Source: CAWIXB01 sp963839955 (lineage in GTDB: Bacteria > Actinomycetota > Actinomycetes > JACCUZ01). Taken from it: a DNA stretch of 64,000 bases. Numbering within the stretch: position 1 is the first letter of the stretch; each line of letters begins with the position of its first letter. The notes under the pieces are model-generated. The model had not been told where the DNA came from. It was given only the letters and a program-made list of their open reading frames with translations, and made no database searches. The DNA lies in contig CAWIXB010000001.1 in NCBI GenBank assembly GCA_963839955.1, forward strand, positions 2,294,001 through 2,358,000. Reading direction: 5' to 3'. Of the stretch, positions 1 to 8,646 are shown one piece after another. The translations under genes were made by a program, and so were the position numbers.

Positions 1-898
1 CGCGATGTTGCACCGCATCGCGCCCGGACGCGCGGTCGGCGGGTCCGGCGCGTTGACCGTGGCACTCGCCGAGCGACTTCGCCGGCTCGGCGGCACGGTG
101 CGGCTCGGTGACGGTGCCGCGCAGATCACCCGGAGCGGTGACCGGGTCACCGGCGTACGGACCGACTCGGGCGAGCACATCGCGGCACGGGCCGTCGTTG
201 CCGGCTGCCATGTGCTGACGACGCTGGAACTGCTCGGCGACGAGACGCTGCTGACTCGGGCGACCACGGCGGTGCGTGTCGGCAACGGTCTCGGCATGGT
301 GGTGCGGCTCGCCACCACGGCACTGCCGAACTACCCGGCGAAGGGTGACGGGTCGGCGTACGCCGCGATGCAGCTTCTCGCACCGAGCCGCGCGCACCTG
401 CGGGCGGCGTACGGCGAGTTCAGCAGCGGCCGCGCGCCGACCGAGCCCGCGGTGCTCGTGATGACGCCGACCGCGCTCGATCCGTCGATCGCGCCGCCCG
501 ACCGGCATGTTGTGACGGCCTGGGCGCAGTGGCATCCCTACCAACTCGCCGACGAGTCGTCGTGGGACGACATCGGCGGGCGCGAAGGTGACAAGATCGT
601 CGAGCAGGTGGAGAAGGCCGCACCTGGCTTCGCGTCGAGTGTCGAACACGTGCACGTGCAGACGCCGCTCGACCTCGAGCGCGAGCTGGGTCTGCGACGC
701 GGCAACGTCATGCACGTGGAGATGGGGCTGGACGCGATGTTCTGCTATCGCCCGCTGCCCGAGCTGGCGGGTTACCGTACGCCGGTGCGCGGCCTCTATC
801 TCACCGGCGCGTCGACACATCCTGGCGGCGGTGTCTTCGGTGCGTCGGGTCGCATCGCGGCAGGCGTCGTCGTCGCACAGCGGAGACGGTGGCGGTGA
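1..898 (+). CDS. crtO: CrtO-type carotene ketolase, 5'-truncated by the window edge
   Basis: This is the C-terminal ~298 residues of a CrtI/CrtO-family FAD-dependent carotenoid oxidoreductase; the N-terminal dinucleotide-binding part lies outside the window. The frame is open from the first base, so the ATG at 5 is probably internal. The C-terminal block containing LYLTGASTHPGGG followed by an alanine/glycine-rich helix is the flavin-binding end of the family. The preceding stretch, with an 'LRRGNVMHVEMGLDAMF' region and 'CYRPLPEL', is most like CrtO 4-ketolases from Rhodococcus and Deinococcus rather than phytoene desaturases. CrtO adds a keto group to a beta-ionone ring, which fits the lycopene cyclase genes in the same cluster. 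Its stop overlaps the cruF start, so the two are probably translationally coupled. Family membership is firm; the ketolase assignment is by similarity recalled from family knowledge and could be another CrtI-family activity. Confidence 0.65.
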   Translation, partial: AMLHRIAPGRAVGGSGALTVALAERLRRLGGTVRLGDGAAQITRSGDRVTGVRTDSGEHIAARAVVAGCHVLTTLELLGDETLLTRATTAVRVGNGLGMVVRLATTALPNYPAKGDGSAYAAMQLLAPSRAHLRAAYGEFSSGRAPTEPAVLVMTPTALDPSIAPPDRHVVTAWAQWHPYQLADESSWDDIGGREGDKIVEQVEKAAPGFASSVEHVHVQTPLDLERELGLRRGNVMHVEMGLDAMFCYRPLPELAGYRTPVRGLYLTGASTHPGGGVFGASGRIAAGVVVAQRRRWR

Positions 899-1698
899 GC
901 GCGGGTGTCGGCATGACTCGTGCCTACGACGTCATCGGGCGCCGCGGCCGACCGGCCGGCGCACGAGCCGCCGTCCCATGGCTGCTCACTGTTGCCGGGA
1001 TAGCAACCCAGATCGCCTACCCCCTGGTCGACGGCGACGTGCTGCGTCGCGTGACGATCGCGTCGGTGGTGCTGTTCTTCGCCGCAGGGGTGACGCACGC
1101 AGCCGCGCACCGCGGCCTGGGATTCGCGGTCGGGCTGGTCGCGATCTCCGCCGGTGGCGGGTTCGCGGTCGAAGCCGTCGGTGTGCGCACCGGCATCCCG
1201 TTCGGCGACTACGCCTACGCCGACACGTTGGGCCCGCAGGTGCTCGGCGTGCCAGTCGCGGTCCCGCTCGCGTGGACGATGATGGCCTACCCCGTCCTGC
1301 TGGCCGCCCGCCGGATCACCCGTCGCCTGGTCGCGTTGGTCGGCGGCTTCGGGCTGGCCGCCTGGGACGTCTTCCTCGACCCGCAGATGGTCGACGACGG
1401 GCACTGGACCTGGGCCCATCCCTCGCCGTCGCTGCCCGGGATCGACGGTGTCCCGCTGACCAACCATCTCGGCTGGCTGCTCGTCTCGGTGCTGATGATC
1501 GGCGCGCTCGACCTGGCGCTCCCGCGCGACCGGGGGTCCGAGGCGGTGCCGGCGGTGCTGTTGGTGTGGACGCTTGTCGGGTCGGTGCTCGGCAACGTGT
1601 TCTGGTTCGGCGAGACCTCGGTCGCCATCACCGGCGGCGTCGCGATGGGGTTGTTCGTGCTCCCCTACCTCTGGTCGCTGTGGCAGTCTCGGCCCTGA
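895..1698 (+). CDS. cruF: carotenoid 1',2'-hydratase CruF (DUF422 membrane protein)
   Basis: A 267-residue polytopic membrane protein of the carotenoid biosynthesis/DUF422 family, which hydrates the psi end of gamma-carotene or lycopene at C-1'. The sequence shows about six to seven hydrophobic helices and the family's conserved polar blocks: 'EAVGVRTGIPFGDYAYAD' near residues 95-112, an 'AWDVFLDPQMV' segment near 160, and 'TNHLGW' near 190. The GTG at 895 overlaps the upstream stop (GTGA) and has GGAG at a better distance than the in-frame GTG at 889. The gene lies between the CrtO-like enzyme and a family 2 glycosyltransferase, the cruF-cruG arrangement known from myxoxanthophyll synthesis. 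No transfer signs are seen. Confidence 0.85.
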   Translation: MSAGVGMTRAYDVIGRRGRPAGARAAVPWLLTVAGIATQIAYPLVDGDVLRRVTIASVVLFFAAGVTHAAAHRGLGFAVGLVAISAGGGFAVEAVGVRTGIPFGDYAYADTLGPQVLGVPVAVPLAWTMMAYPVLLAARRITRRLVALVGGFGLAAWDVFLDPQMVDDGHWTWAHPSPSLPGIDGVPLTNHLGWLLVSVLMIGALDLALPRDRGSEAVPAVLLVWTLVGSVLGNVFWFGETSVAITGGVAMGLFVLPYLWSLWQSRP

Positions 1699-2825
1699 GC
1701 CGGCTCGGCAGCGCTCTCACCACTGTCGGGACGTCGCTTGCCGTGCTGGGCACCGCGCATGCTGCGTGGAACCTCCGGCTGCTGCGGGTGCCGCCCGCCG
1801 ACCCCCCGGAGGTCGCCGAGCCGGTCATGCTGTTGCTGCCGGTGCGCGACGAGGCGGAGCGTGTCGGGCCGTGCCTGCGGTCCTTGCTGGCGCAGACGGG
1901 CGTCCGCCACCTGAAGGTCCTGGTGCTCGACGACGAGTCGAGCGACGGGACGGCCGACGTCGTCCGCCAGGTGGCGCGCGATGACCCGCGGGTGCGGGTG
2001 CTCACCGGCGCGCCACTTCCCGACGGATGGTGGGGCAAGACGTGGGCATGCCAGCAACTCGCGGTCGCAGCCCTCGGCGCAAGTGCCGATGGCGTGCTGG
2101 TGTTCGTCGACGCCGACGTCGTCCTTGCCCCGCACGCGGTCGCATCAACGGTCGCCCTGCTGCGATGGACCGGCCTCGACCTCGTCTCGCCCTATCCGCG
2201 ACAGGTTGCCGGGTCGCCGGCCGAACGCCTCGTCCAGCCGTTGCTGCAGTGGTCGTGGGCGACGACGCTGCCTCTGCGGCTCGCCGAACGGTCGGCCCGG
2301 CCGTCGCTGTCGGCGGCCAACGGGCAGCTGCTGGCGGTCGACGCGGCGGCCTACGTCGGGTGCGGCGGGCACGCCGCGGTGTGCGCCGCGTTGCTCGACG
2401 ACGTGGCCCTGCTGCGCGCGTTGAAAGCTGCCGGCGGTCACGGCGGGGTCGTCGACGGCACCGACCTCGCGACCTGTCGCATGTACGACGGGTGGCCGGC
2501 GTTGCGCGACGGCTACGCGAAGTCGCTCTGGTCGGCGTTCGGGTCACCGGCTGGCGCCGTCGCGGTTGTCGGCGTGCTGGGTGTGGCCTATGTGGTGCCG
2601 CCACTCGCTGCGCTACGTGGCTCGCGGACAGGCCTGCTCGGGTATGTCGCCGCGGTCGCGGGTCGCGTCCTGTTGGGCCGACGCGTGAGGGCACGCGTAG
2701 TGCCCGACGCGTTGGCGCACCCGGTGTCGATCGTCGCGTTCGGCTGGCTCACGGGTCTGTCGCTGGTCCGCCGGGCTCGTGGCAGGCTGACCGTGTCCGG
2801 ACGTCGCGTCGTCAACTGGCCGTGA
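1680..2825 (+). CDS. family 2 glycosyltransferase, CruG-like carotenoid glycosyltransferase
   Basis: A 381-residue membrane-associated GT2 enzyme. An N-terminal hydrophobic helix (about residues 12-32) precedes the GT-A core, with the nucleotide-binding 'VLDDESSDGT' near 83-92 and the metal-binding 'VFVDADVV' near 141-148. Hydrophobic segments near 285-340 suggest membrane anchoring. It overlaps the end of cruF by 19 bases, a tight overlap typical of coupled partners. CruG enzymes glycosylate the hydroxyl made on the psi end after CruF hydration, so I infer transfer of a hexose to the 1'- or 2'-hydroxyl of a carotenoid. The GTG at 1680 is the first usable start in the frame; no strong ribosome-binding site is visible, consistent with coupling to cruF. 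The acceptor is inferred from position only. Confidence 0.75.
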   Translation: MAVSALSRLGSALTTVGTSLAVLGTAHAAWNLRLLRVPPADPPEVAEPVMLLLPVRDEAERVGPCLRSLLAQTGVRHLKVLVLDDESSDGTADVVRQVARDDPRVRVLTGAPLPDGWWGKTWACQQLAVAALGASADGVLVFVDADVVLAPHAVASTVALLRWTGLDLVSPYPRQVAGSPAERLVQPLLQWSWATTLPLRLAERSARPSLSAANGQLLAVDAAAYVGCGGHAAVCAALLDDVALLRALKAAGGHGGVVDGTDLATCRMYDGWPALRDGYAKSLWSAFGSPAGAVAVVGVLGVAYVVPPLAALRGSRTGLLGYVAAVAGRVLLGRRVRARVVPDALAHPVSIVAFGWLTGLSLVRRARGRLTVSGRRVVNWP

Positions 2826-4359
2826 CGTCGCGAGAGTGCCAGCCGGTGGCACCGGACGGGAACGGCTCGGTCTCACGTTGCTGCTGGACGGCGCCCGTGC
2901 TGTCGGTCGCCCGCACCTCGAGTTTGTGGTCACCGGGCGCGGCGTCCCACACGTAGACCCACTGCCGCCAGGTGTCCGTGCTCGGGACGGCGGCGAGCCT
3001 GGCCTCGCGCCACGGTCCGCCGTCGATGCGCACCTCGACCGCGTCGATGCCCCGGTGCTGTGCCCAGGCGACACCGGCGACGGCGACCCGGCCGACGGCC
3101 ACCGTGTCGCCGGACCGTGGCGTGTCGATTCGCGACGCGGTCTTGATCGGCGCCTTCGCGACCCAGCCGCGCTGCACCCAGTAGGCGTCGTCGGTCTCGA
3201 ATCGCGTGAGCTCGATGTCGACGACCCACTTGGTCGCCGACACGTAGCCATAGAGGCCCGGCACCACCATGCGTACCGGGAAACCGTGCGTCGGCGGCAA
3301 CGGTTCGCCGTTCATGCCGACGGCGAGCAACGCATCGCGCCCGTCCATGACGACCGCAGTCGGTGTACCGATCGTCAGGCCGTCGACGGAGCGGCTGAGC
3401 ACCTGGTCAGCGTCCGGGTGAACGCCCGCCTCGCGCAGCAGGTCGGCCAGCGGCGCGCCCAGCCAGCGTGCACTGCCGACGAGGTCGCCGCCTACCTCGT
3501 TGGACACGCAAGCCAACGTGATGTCGCGTTCGACGAGGTCACGCGCGAGCAGGTCGTCGAAGCTCACCCGGAGCTCGCGGTCGACCATGCCGTGGACGCG
3601 CAGCGACCAGGTCTCGGCGCGCAGCTGCGGCACGACCAGGGCGGTGTCGATCCGGTAGAAGCCGGCGTTCGGCGTCCGGAAGCGGGTGAGCCCGCGCAGC
3701 CCGAGGTCGGTGCCCGCAGGGAGAGCGGGTGCAGGGTCGCGAGGCCGTGGCAGTCGTACGGCAGCGCGCGAGACGAGTGCATCGGCGCGCTTGGCGAGCG
3801 TCATCCGTCCGGCCGTGCCGGCCGCGATGCCCACGGCGGCCACGGCCAACGACGTGACGAGAAACGCGCGTCGATCGAAGCCCTCCCCTGACGGTGGCTC
3901 CGGGTGCGGCGCCGGCCGTTGGCCGAGCGGTCGGAGCAACAGTCGCAACGCCACCATGCCCGCCACCGCGCCGACCAACGAGGGCAGGACGTCCGACAGC
4001 TTCGAGCCGGGTCGCGACAGGGCCGCGAACGCGCCCACGGCACCGAGCGCCGCGACGCCGAGCAGCCCCGCGGTTGGCCACCGCAGGGCCACCATGCCGG
4101 TGATCGCCGCCAGGATCCCGATGACGACGAGGACCGAGGACAGCAGCACGGTCTTGTCGTTCGTTCCGAAGGCACCGATGGCGAACTCCTTGAGCCACCT
4201 CGGTGTCGCGTCGACGACGACGCCACCGACAGCCACGACCGGCGAATCGGCGCCCCCGGTGAGTGCCGCGACAAGCTCGGCGACACCGAGCGCAAGCCCG
4301 CCGGCGACGAGACCGGCGACCGCGGCGAGCCTACGCCTCGGACCGTCAGCGTGCTCCAC
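2812..4359 (-). CDS. membrane-anchored sulfite-oxidase-family molybdopterin oxidoreductase
   Basis: About 515 residues from a GTG at 4359. The N-terminal ~170 residues hold four to five transmembrane helices. A sulfite-oxidase-type Mo-molybdopterin domain follows, with the cysteine expected to bind Mo in 'ITLACVSNEVGG' (about residue 284) and the 'HGFPVRMVVPGLYGYVSATKWV' region typical of the fold. A C-terminal Mo-cofactor dimerisation domain ends in a W-rich beta region. The active site probably faces the outside of the membrane, the usual arrangement in this actinobacterial type. The substrate is unknown; family members oxidise sulfite or reduce S/N-oxides. The stop lies inside the 3' end of the glycosyltransferase gene (convergent overlap of 14 bases). 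A longer frame reaches 4452, but that would run into the divergently transcribed desaturase, so I prefer 4359. Confidence 0.85.
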   Translation of the reverse strand: MEHADGPRRRLAAVAGLVAGGLALGVAELVAALTGGADSPVVAVGGVVVDATPRWLKEFAIGAFGTNDKTVLLSSVLVVIGILAAITGMVALRWPTAGLLGVAALGAVGAFAALSRPGSKLSDVLPSLVGAVAGMVALRLLLRPLGQRPAPHPEPPSGEGFDRRAFLVTSLAVAAVGIAAGTAGRMTLAKRADALVSRAAVRLPRPRDPAPALPAGTDLGLRGLTRFRTPNAGFYRIDTALVVPQLRAETWSLRVHGMVDRELRVSFDDLLARDLVERDITLACVSNEVGGDLVGSARWLGAPLADLLREAGVHPDADQVLSRSVDGLTIGTPTAVVMDGRDALLAVGMNGEPLPPTHGFPVRMVVPGLYGYVSATKWVVDIELTRFETDDAYWVQRGWVAKAPIKTASRIDTPRSGDTVAVGRVAVAGVAWAQHRGIDAVEVRIDGGPWREARLAAVPSTDTWRQWVYVWDAAPGDHKLEVRATDSTGAVQQQRETEPFPSGATGWHSRDVTAS

Positions 4360-4406
4360 GGCAGTAGTCCGGTGCGGGCGGTCTCCCGGATGGGTCGGCA
4401 CCTGTC

Positions 4407-4412
4407 TAGGCT
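4407..4412 (+). promoter_or_regulatory. -10 box of a leaderless promoter
   Basis: TAGGCT lies eight bases before the GTG at 4421. In actinobacteria a TANNNT box this close to a start codon places the transcript start at or next to the initiation codon. No ribosome-binding site is seen. Confidence 0.55.
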
Positions 4413-4420
4413 CGCCTGCC

Positions 4421-5908
4421 GTGGCCCGGGTCGCAATCATCGGTGGCGGCATGGCCGGTCTGGCCGCTGCCGCCCGGCTCGCGACGCTCGGCCATCAGGT
4501 CACCGTCCTCGAACAGGCGTCCGAGGTCGGCGGGAAGGTCGGCGTCCTGAGCCGGGACGGGTTCACCTTCGACACCGGCCCGTCACTCCTGACGCTGCCC
4601 GCGGTCTACCGCGACCTCTTCTACAAGACGGGCAAGCCGATCGAGGACGTGCTCGACCTGGTGCCGGTCGATCCGGCCTTCCGCTATCGCTTCGATGACG
4701 GCACGTGGCTCCAGATGCCCAACGCGAGCCGGTCGGGCATCCGCGCGGCTTTCGACGATGCGCTCGGCACGGGCGCCGGCGCCGACTGGGACCGCCTGCT
4801 CGACCGGGCGCAGGAGATCTGGCAGCTGACCCGGGTCCCGTTCCTGGAGGCGCCGCTCGGCGGGCCCCGCGACCTGGCCCGCCTCGCCCGGCGTACCGGC
4901 GATGTCCGAACGGTGGCTCCGTGGCGGTCGATGCGCAGCCTCGGCCGCAGCTACCTGGCTGACCCGCGCCAGCGCATGCTGTTCGAGCGCTACGCCACGT
5001 ACGCCGGCTCCGACCCGCGGAGCGCCCCGGCTGCGCTCGCCGTCATCCCGTACGTCGAGCAGACCTTCGGATCGTGGCACGTGCGCGGTGGGTTCCGTCG
5101 GCTGGCCGTCGCGCTGCGCGACCGCGCGGTCGAGCGTCGGGCCGTCGTGCGCACCGACTCCCCGGTCGCTCAGGTGGTCGTCGACGGCGGACGTGTCGCC
5201 GGGGTGCGGCTGGCGGACGGGGAGCCGGTGACCGCCGACATCGTGATCTCGGACGTCGACGCGACGCAGCTCTACACCGAACTCGTCCGTGAGAAGACAG
5301 TGCAACCGGCACTGCGACGGATGAAACAGGTACCGCCTTCACTGTCGGGGTTCGCGCTGTTGCTGGCACTACGCGGGCGGACGTCCGGGCTCGCGCACCA
5401 CACGGTTCTGTTCCCGCGCGACAACGACGCGGAGTTCGACGCTGTCTTCGGACGCCGCGCCACACCCGTGCCGGATCCCACCGTCTACATCTCCTCGCCC
5501 GACGACCCGGCAATGCGACCCGAAGGCCACGAGGCGTGGTTCGTGCTCGTCAACGCACCGCGACACGGGACCGGAGCGGGCTGCGTCGACTGGCGCGCTC
5601 CCGGTCTCGCGCAGTCCTACGCAGACCGGGTGCTCGCCGTGATGGCGGCGCGCGGGCTCGACGTGCGCGACCGGCTGCTGTGGCACGAGGTGCGTACGCC
5701 GTCCGACCTGGAACACGAGACCCGCTCCCCCGGTGGCGCGATCTACGGCTCGTCGTCCAACGGCGCCCGCGCGGCGTTCCTGCGACCCGCCAACCGATCC
5801 CCGTTGCCCGGGCTGTTCCTGGTGGGCGGCTCGGCGCACCCGGGCGGGGGGCTGCCGCTGGTGGGGCTCTCCGCGGCGATCGTCGCCGACCTGGTGGGGC
5901 CGGCCTGA
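4421..5908 (+). CDS. CrtI-family carotenoid desaturase (CrtD-like)
   Basis: A 495-residue FAD-dependent amine-oxidase-fold enzyme. The N-terminal Rossmann motif 'VAIIGGGMAGLAAAARL' is at residues 3-19, followed by 'SEVGGKVG' and 'FTFDTGPSLLTLP' near 50-60. The C-terminal FAD motif 'GLFLVGGSAHPGGGLPLVG' is near 465-483. It is a paralogue of the crtI gene at 8647. Because another desaturase sits with crtE and crtB, and this one is next to cruF and the glycosyltransferase, I infer a 3',4'-desaturation (CrtD) or other end-group role rather than phytoene desaturation. Phytoene desaturase remains possible. The GTG at 4421 is chosen because a -10 box sits eight bases upstream. Confidence 0.8.
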   Translation: MARVAIIGGGMAGLAAAARLATLGHQVTVLEQASEVGGKVGVLSRDGFTFDTGPSLLTLPAVYRDLFYKTGKPIEDVLDLVPVDPAFRYRFDDGTWLQMPNASRSGIRAAFDDALGTGAGADWDRLLDRAQEIWQLTRVPFLEAPLGGPRDLARLARRTGDVRTVAPWRSMRSLGRSYLADPRQRMLFERYATYAGSDPRSAPAALAVIPYVEQTFGSWHVRGGFRRLAVALRDRAVERRAVVRTDSPVAQVVVDGGRVAGVRLADGEPVTADIVISDVDATQLYTELVREKTVQPALRRMKQVPPSLSGFALLLALRGRTSGLAHHTVLFPRDNDAEFDAVFGRRATPVPDPTVYISSPDDPAMRPEGHEAWFVLVNAPRHGTGAGCVDWRAPGLAQSYADRVLAVMAARGLDVRDRLLWHEVRTPSDLEHETRSPGGAIYGSSSNGARAAFLRPANRSPLPGLFLVGGSAHPGGGLPLVGLSAAIVADLVGPA

Positions 5909-5911
5909 GCG

Positions 5912-6577
5912 CTAATGCGACAGCCGGCGGCGTACGACGACAACCAGCTGACTCAGCCCGACCAGACCGAGCACTACCCAGGCGTACGCGCCGAGGGTCA
6001 GCCACAGCTCGTCGGCGTACACGCCGTAGGTGAACAGCGACACGGCCGTCACGATCACCCGCGTGGGACGCTCCCACACCGTGACGATGCCGACGTCGAC
6101 CATGCCGGCCGACGCGGCACGCTCACGGACGTACTCCTGCAGCAGCATCAGCGCGCCGCCACCCGCGCACACCTCGCCCGGCGCCCCGGCGAGCCAGAGC
6201 GCGAGTAGATAGAGGAGGTCGCTGACGCGGTCGACCAGGGAGTCGAGGACGTGACCCCACCGGCTCGTCCGGTCGGTGAGCACGGCAACCGCCCCGTCGA
6301 GGTTGTCGACCAGACCGGAGAGAACGACGACGACCGCGGCGAGCAGCACCCAGCGACCGTCGGGGACCGCCAGCGCAGCAGCCGCACCGGCGACGAGTCC
6401 TCCGGCCACCGTGACGGCGTCCGGCCGGACCCGGGCACGCGCCAGTGGGCGGGCCAGCACGTAGACCCAGCTGAGCCACCAACGCACGAGTGTGTTGCCG
6501 CGCGGGTCGTAGCCGCCGTGCAGCGCGGCCCAGCGGTCGAGGTAGGTGTCGCGGTCGGGCAGCGGGACGTCGGACAC
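5912..6577 (-). CDS. CDP-alcohol phosphatidyltransferase family membrane protein with altered motif
   Basis: A 221-residue protein with five to six hydrophobic helices. It carries the CDP-alcohol phosphotransferase signature beginning at Asp91: D91-x2-D94-G95-x2-A98, then eight residues, G108-x3-D112-x3-D116. All four aspartates are present, but the arginine normally following the alanine is valine (residue 99). Family enzymes displace CMP from a CDP-alcohol to build phospholipid head groups. The gene ends four bases from the convergent CrtI-family gene, inside the carotenoid locus, so a substrate connected with isoprenoid or lipid head groups is conceivable but unproven. The GTG at 6577 gives the first plausible full-length product. 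Confidence 0.75.
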   Translation of the reverse strand: MSDVPLPDRDTYLDRWAALHGGYDPRGNTLVRWWLSWVYVLARPLARARVRPDAVTVAGGLVAGAAAALAVPDGRWVLLAAVVVVLSGLVDNLDGAVAVLTDRTSRWGHVLDSLVDRVSDLLYLLALWLAGAPGEVCAGGGALMLLQEYVRERAASAGMVDVGIVTVWERPTRVIVTAVSLFTYGVYADELWLTLGAYAWVVLGLVGLSQLVVVVRRRLSH

Positions 6578-6595
6578 GGGCGAGTACCCGTGCCG

Positions 6596-7489
6596 TCAGC
6601 GGCGGGCCGCCAGGCCCAGGCTCTGGTAGATCTCGCGCGTCGCCGTCGACGTGTTCAGCGTGATGAAGTGCAGACCCGGCACGCCTTCCGCGAGCAGCCG
6701 TTCACACAGCTCGGTCGCGGCTTCGACGCCGACCTTGCGCATCTGGTCCTTGTCGTCCTCGACGGCGTGCAGGCGCTCGGCGAGCTCGGGCGGGAACGCG
6801 GCGTTGGAGAGCTTGGCGAATCGCTCGATCTGCTTGACGTTGGTGGCCGGCATGATGCCTGGGATGATCGGTACGTCGCAGCCGGCCGCGGCCACCCGGT
6901 CACGCAGCCGCAGGTAGTCCTCGGCGTAGAAGAACATCTGGGTGATCGCGTAGTCGGCACCCGCCCGGCACTTGCGGACGAAGTACTCGATGTCGGTGTC
7001 CCAGTCGGGCGAGCGCGGATGCTTCTCCGGGAACGCCGCGACGCCGACGCAGAAGTCACCCGACGCCTTCAGCAGCCGCACGAGGTCCTCGGCGTAGGCC
7101 ACGCCCTCCGCGTGCTGCGTCCACTCGGCCATCGGGTCGCCGGGCGGGTCACCGCGCAGGGCCAGCACGTTGTTGACCCCAGCCGCGGCGTACTGGCCGA
7201 TGATGTAGCGCAGTTCGGCGAGCGAGTGGTTGACGGCGGTGAAGTGGGCCAGCGGCATCAGGGTGGTGTCGCGGGCGATCTGCTCGGTCATCGCGATCGT
7301 CTTGTCGCGGTTGGACCCGCCCGCGCCGTAGGTCACCGAGACGAAGGTCGGCCGAAGCGCCTCGAGCTTGCGCAGCACGACCCAGAGCTTGCTCTCGCCC
7401 TCGGGGGTCTTCGGAGGGAAGAACTCGAACGAGAATGACCGCTCCCCGCCTGAGAGTCGCTCCCGGATCGTCCGACCGCCCGTCACCAT
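6596..7489 (-). CDS. metF: methylenetetrahydrofolate reductase
   Basis: A 297-residue TIM-barrel flavoprotein that reduces 5,10-methylene-THF to 5-methyl-THF for methionine synthesis. Family blocks seen are 'SFEFFPPKTPEGE' near 19-31, 'FVSVTYGAGGS' near 48-58, 'NNVLALRGDPP' near 105-115, 'ITQMFFYAEDY' near 180-190 and 'IIPGIMPATN' near 207-216. The length matches the short bacterial MetF. The ATG at 7489 is supported by a TAACCT -10 box seven bases upstream (leaderless). It is divergent from crtE with promoters almost back to back; Rv2172c and Rv2173 have the same divergent order in M. tuberculosis. Confidence 0.95.
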   Translation of the reverse strand: MVTGGRTIRERLSGGERSFSFEFFPPKTPEGESKLWVVLRKLEALRPTFVSVTYGAGGSNRDKTIAMTEQIARDTTLMPLAHFTAVNHSLAELRYIIGQYAAAGVNNVLALRGDPPGDPMAEWTQHAEGVAYAEDLVRLLKASGDFCVGVAAFPEKHPRSPDWDTDIEYFVRKCRAGADYAITQMFFYAEDYLRLRDRVAAAGCDVPIIPGIMPATNVKQIERFAKLSNAAFPPELAERLHAVEDDKDQMRKVGVEAATELCERLLAEGVPGLHFITLNTSTATREIYQSLGLAARR

Positions 7490-7496
7490 ATCGTCG

Positions 7497-7502
7497 AGGT
7501 TA
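7497..7502 (-). promoter_or_regulatory. -10 box of metF (leaderless)
   Basis: Read on the minus strand this is TAACCT, seven bases before the metF ATG at 7489. Confidence 0.5.
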
Positions 7503-7547
7503 GTCGAGGCGTGCCGGGTCGCCGCGACGCCGGGCCTCGGCCCGCCA

Positions 7548-7553
7548 TACCCT
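7548..7553 (+). promoter_or_regulatory. -10 box of crtE (leaderless)
   Basis: TACCCT ends six bases before the GTG at 7560. Together with the metF box it forms a compact divergent promoter of under 70 bases between the two starts. Confidence 0.5.
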
Positions 7554-7559
7554 TGGACG

Positions 7560-8630
7560 GTGACGGCGACCTCTCCCCTGGACGTGGAGGACGTGCGCGT
7601 CCGCGTGCGGAAGACGCTCGACGACTTCCTCTCGAGCCAGGAGTCGGCGTTGGAGACGATCAGCGACGACCTCGCGCCACTGATGGACGCGATCGGCGAA
7701 CTGCTGCGCGGCGGCAAGCGGCTGCGCCCGGCGTTCTGCTACTGGGGATGGCGCGGCGCGGGAGGGCGCGACTGCCCCGAGATCATCGAGGTCGGTGCGG
7801 CGCTCGAGCTCTTCCAGGCCGCGGCGCTGATCCACGACGACGTGATGGACAGCAGCGACACGCGCCGCGGGCAGCCGGCCATGCACCGCCGTTTCGCCAC
7901 CCTGCACCGCGGCAACGGATGGCTCGGCTCTCCGGAGTCCTTCGGCCGCGCCGGGGCGATCCTCGCTGGCGACCTGTGCCTGTCGTGGTGCGACGAGGTC
8001 TTCTCCTGGTCGGGAATGGGTGCCGAGCGGCTCGCCCGCGGCCGCCGGGTGTTCGACCGCATGCGTTCCGAGCTGATGAGCGGTCAGTACCTCGACATGC
8101 TCGAGCAAGTGCTCGCGACGACCTCGGTCGAGCGCTCGCGCAAGGTCATCCGGTGGAAGAGTGCGCAGTACACCGTCACGCAACCTCTACAGCTCGGCGG
8201 TGCACTGGCCGGTGCGGACGCGGCGCTGCTCTCGACGTACGACGACTACGGGCAGGCGCTCGGCGAGGCGTTCCAGCTGCGCGACGACGTCCTGGGTGTG
8301 TTCGGCGACCCCCAGGAGACAGGCAAGCCCGCGGGCGACGACCTGCGCGAGGGCAAGCGCACCGTGCTCATGGCAGCCACGTTGGAGGGGTGCTCGCCGG
8401 CGCAGGAGGCGCTGGTACGGCGCAGTCTCGGTGACCCTCATCTCGACGCGGAGGGCGTCGCAGAGCTGCGCGAGGTCATCGTCGACTCGGGCGCGCTCGC
8501 GATGGTCGAGGCGCTGATCGTCGAGCTGTGTGACGATGCACGGGCGGCCCTGGCCGACAGCCGGCTCGACACCGAGACACGCGCCGTGCTCGAGCAGCTG
8601 GTCGTCACGGCCACCTCGCGAACCGACTGA
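7560..8630 (+). CDS. crtE: geranylgeranyl diphosphate synthase (polyprenyl synthetase)
   Basis: A 356-residue all-helical trans-prenyltransferase. The first aspartate-rich motif is 'HDDVMDSSDTRRGQPAMH' (DDxxD at about residues 93-97). The second region 'LRDDVLGVFGDPQETGKP' (about 240-257) is followed by 'DDLREGKRT'; the DDxxG form is usual in actinobacterial IdsA-type enzymes. It condenses IPP with allylic diphosphates to make C20 GGPP, the precursor for crtB. It starts the crtE-crtI unit, with only 16 bases to crtI, and corresponds in position to Rv2173 (idsA2). The start is the GTG at 7560, just after a -10 box. Chain length cannot be proved from sequence, but the crt context favours C20. 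Confidence 0.9.
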   Translation: MTATSPLDVEDVRVRVRKTLDDFLSSQESALETISDDLAPLMDAIGELLRGGKRLRPAFCYWGWRGAGGRDCPEIIEVGAALELFQAAALIHDDVMDSSDTRRGQPAMHRRFATLHRGNGWLGSPESFGRAGAILAGDLCLSWCDEVFSWSGMGAERLARGRRVFDRMRSELMSGQYLDMLEQVLATTSVERSRKVIRWKSAQYTVTQPLQLGGALAGADAALLSTYDDYGQALGEAFQLRDDVLGVFGDPQETGKPAGDDLREGKRTVLMAATLEGCSPAQEALVRRSLGDPHLDAEGVAELREVIVDSGALAMVEALIVELCDDARAALADSRLDTETRAVLEQLVVTATSRTD

Positions 8631-8646
8631 GCGGGCCGGGCCGGAC

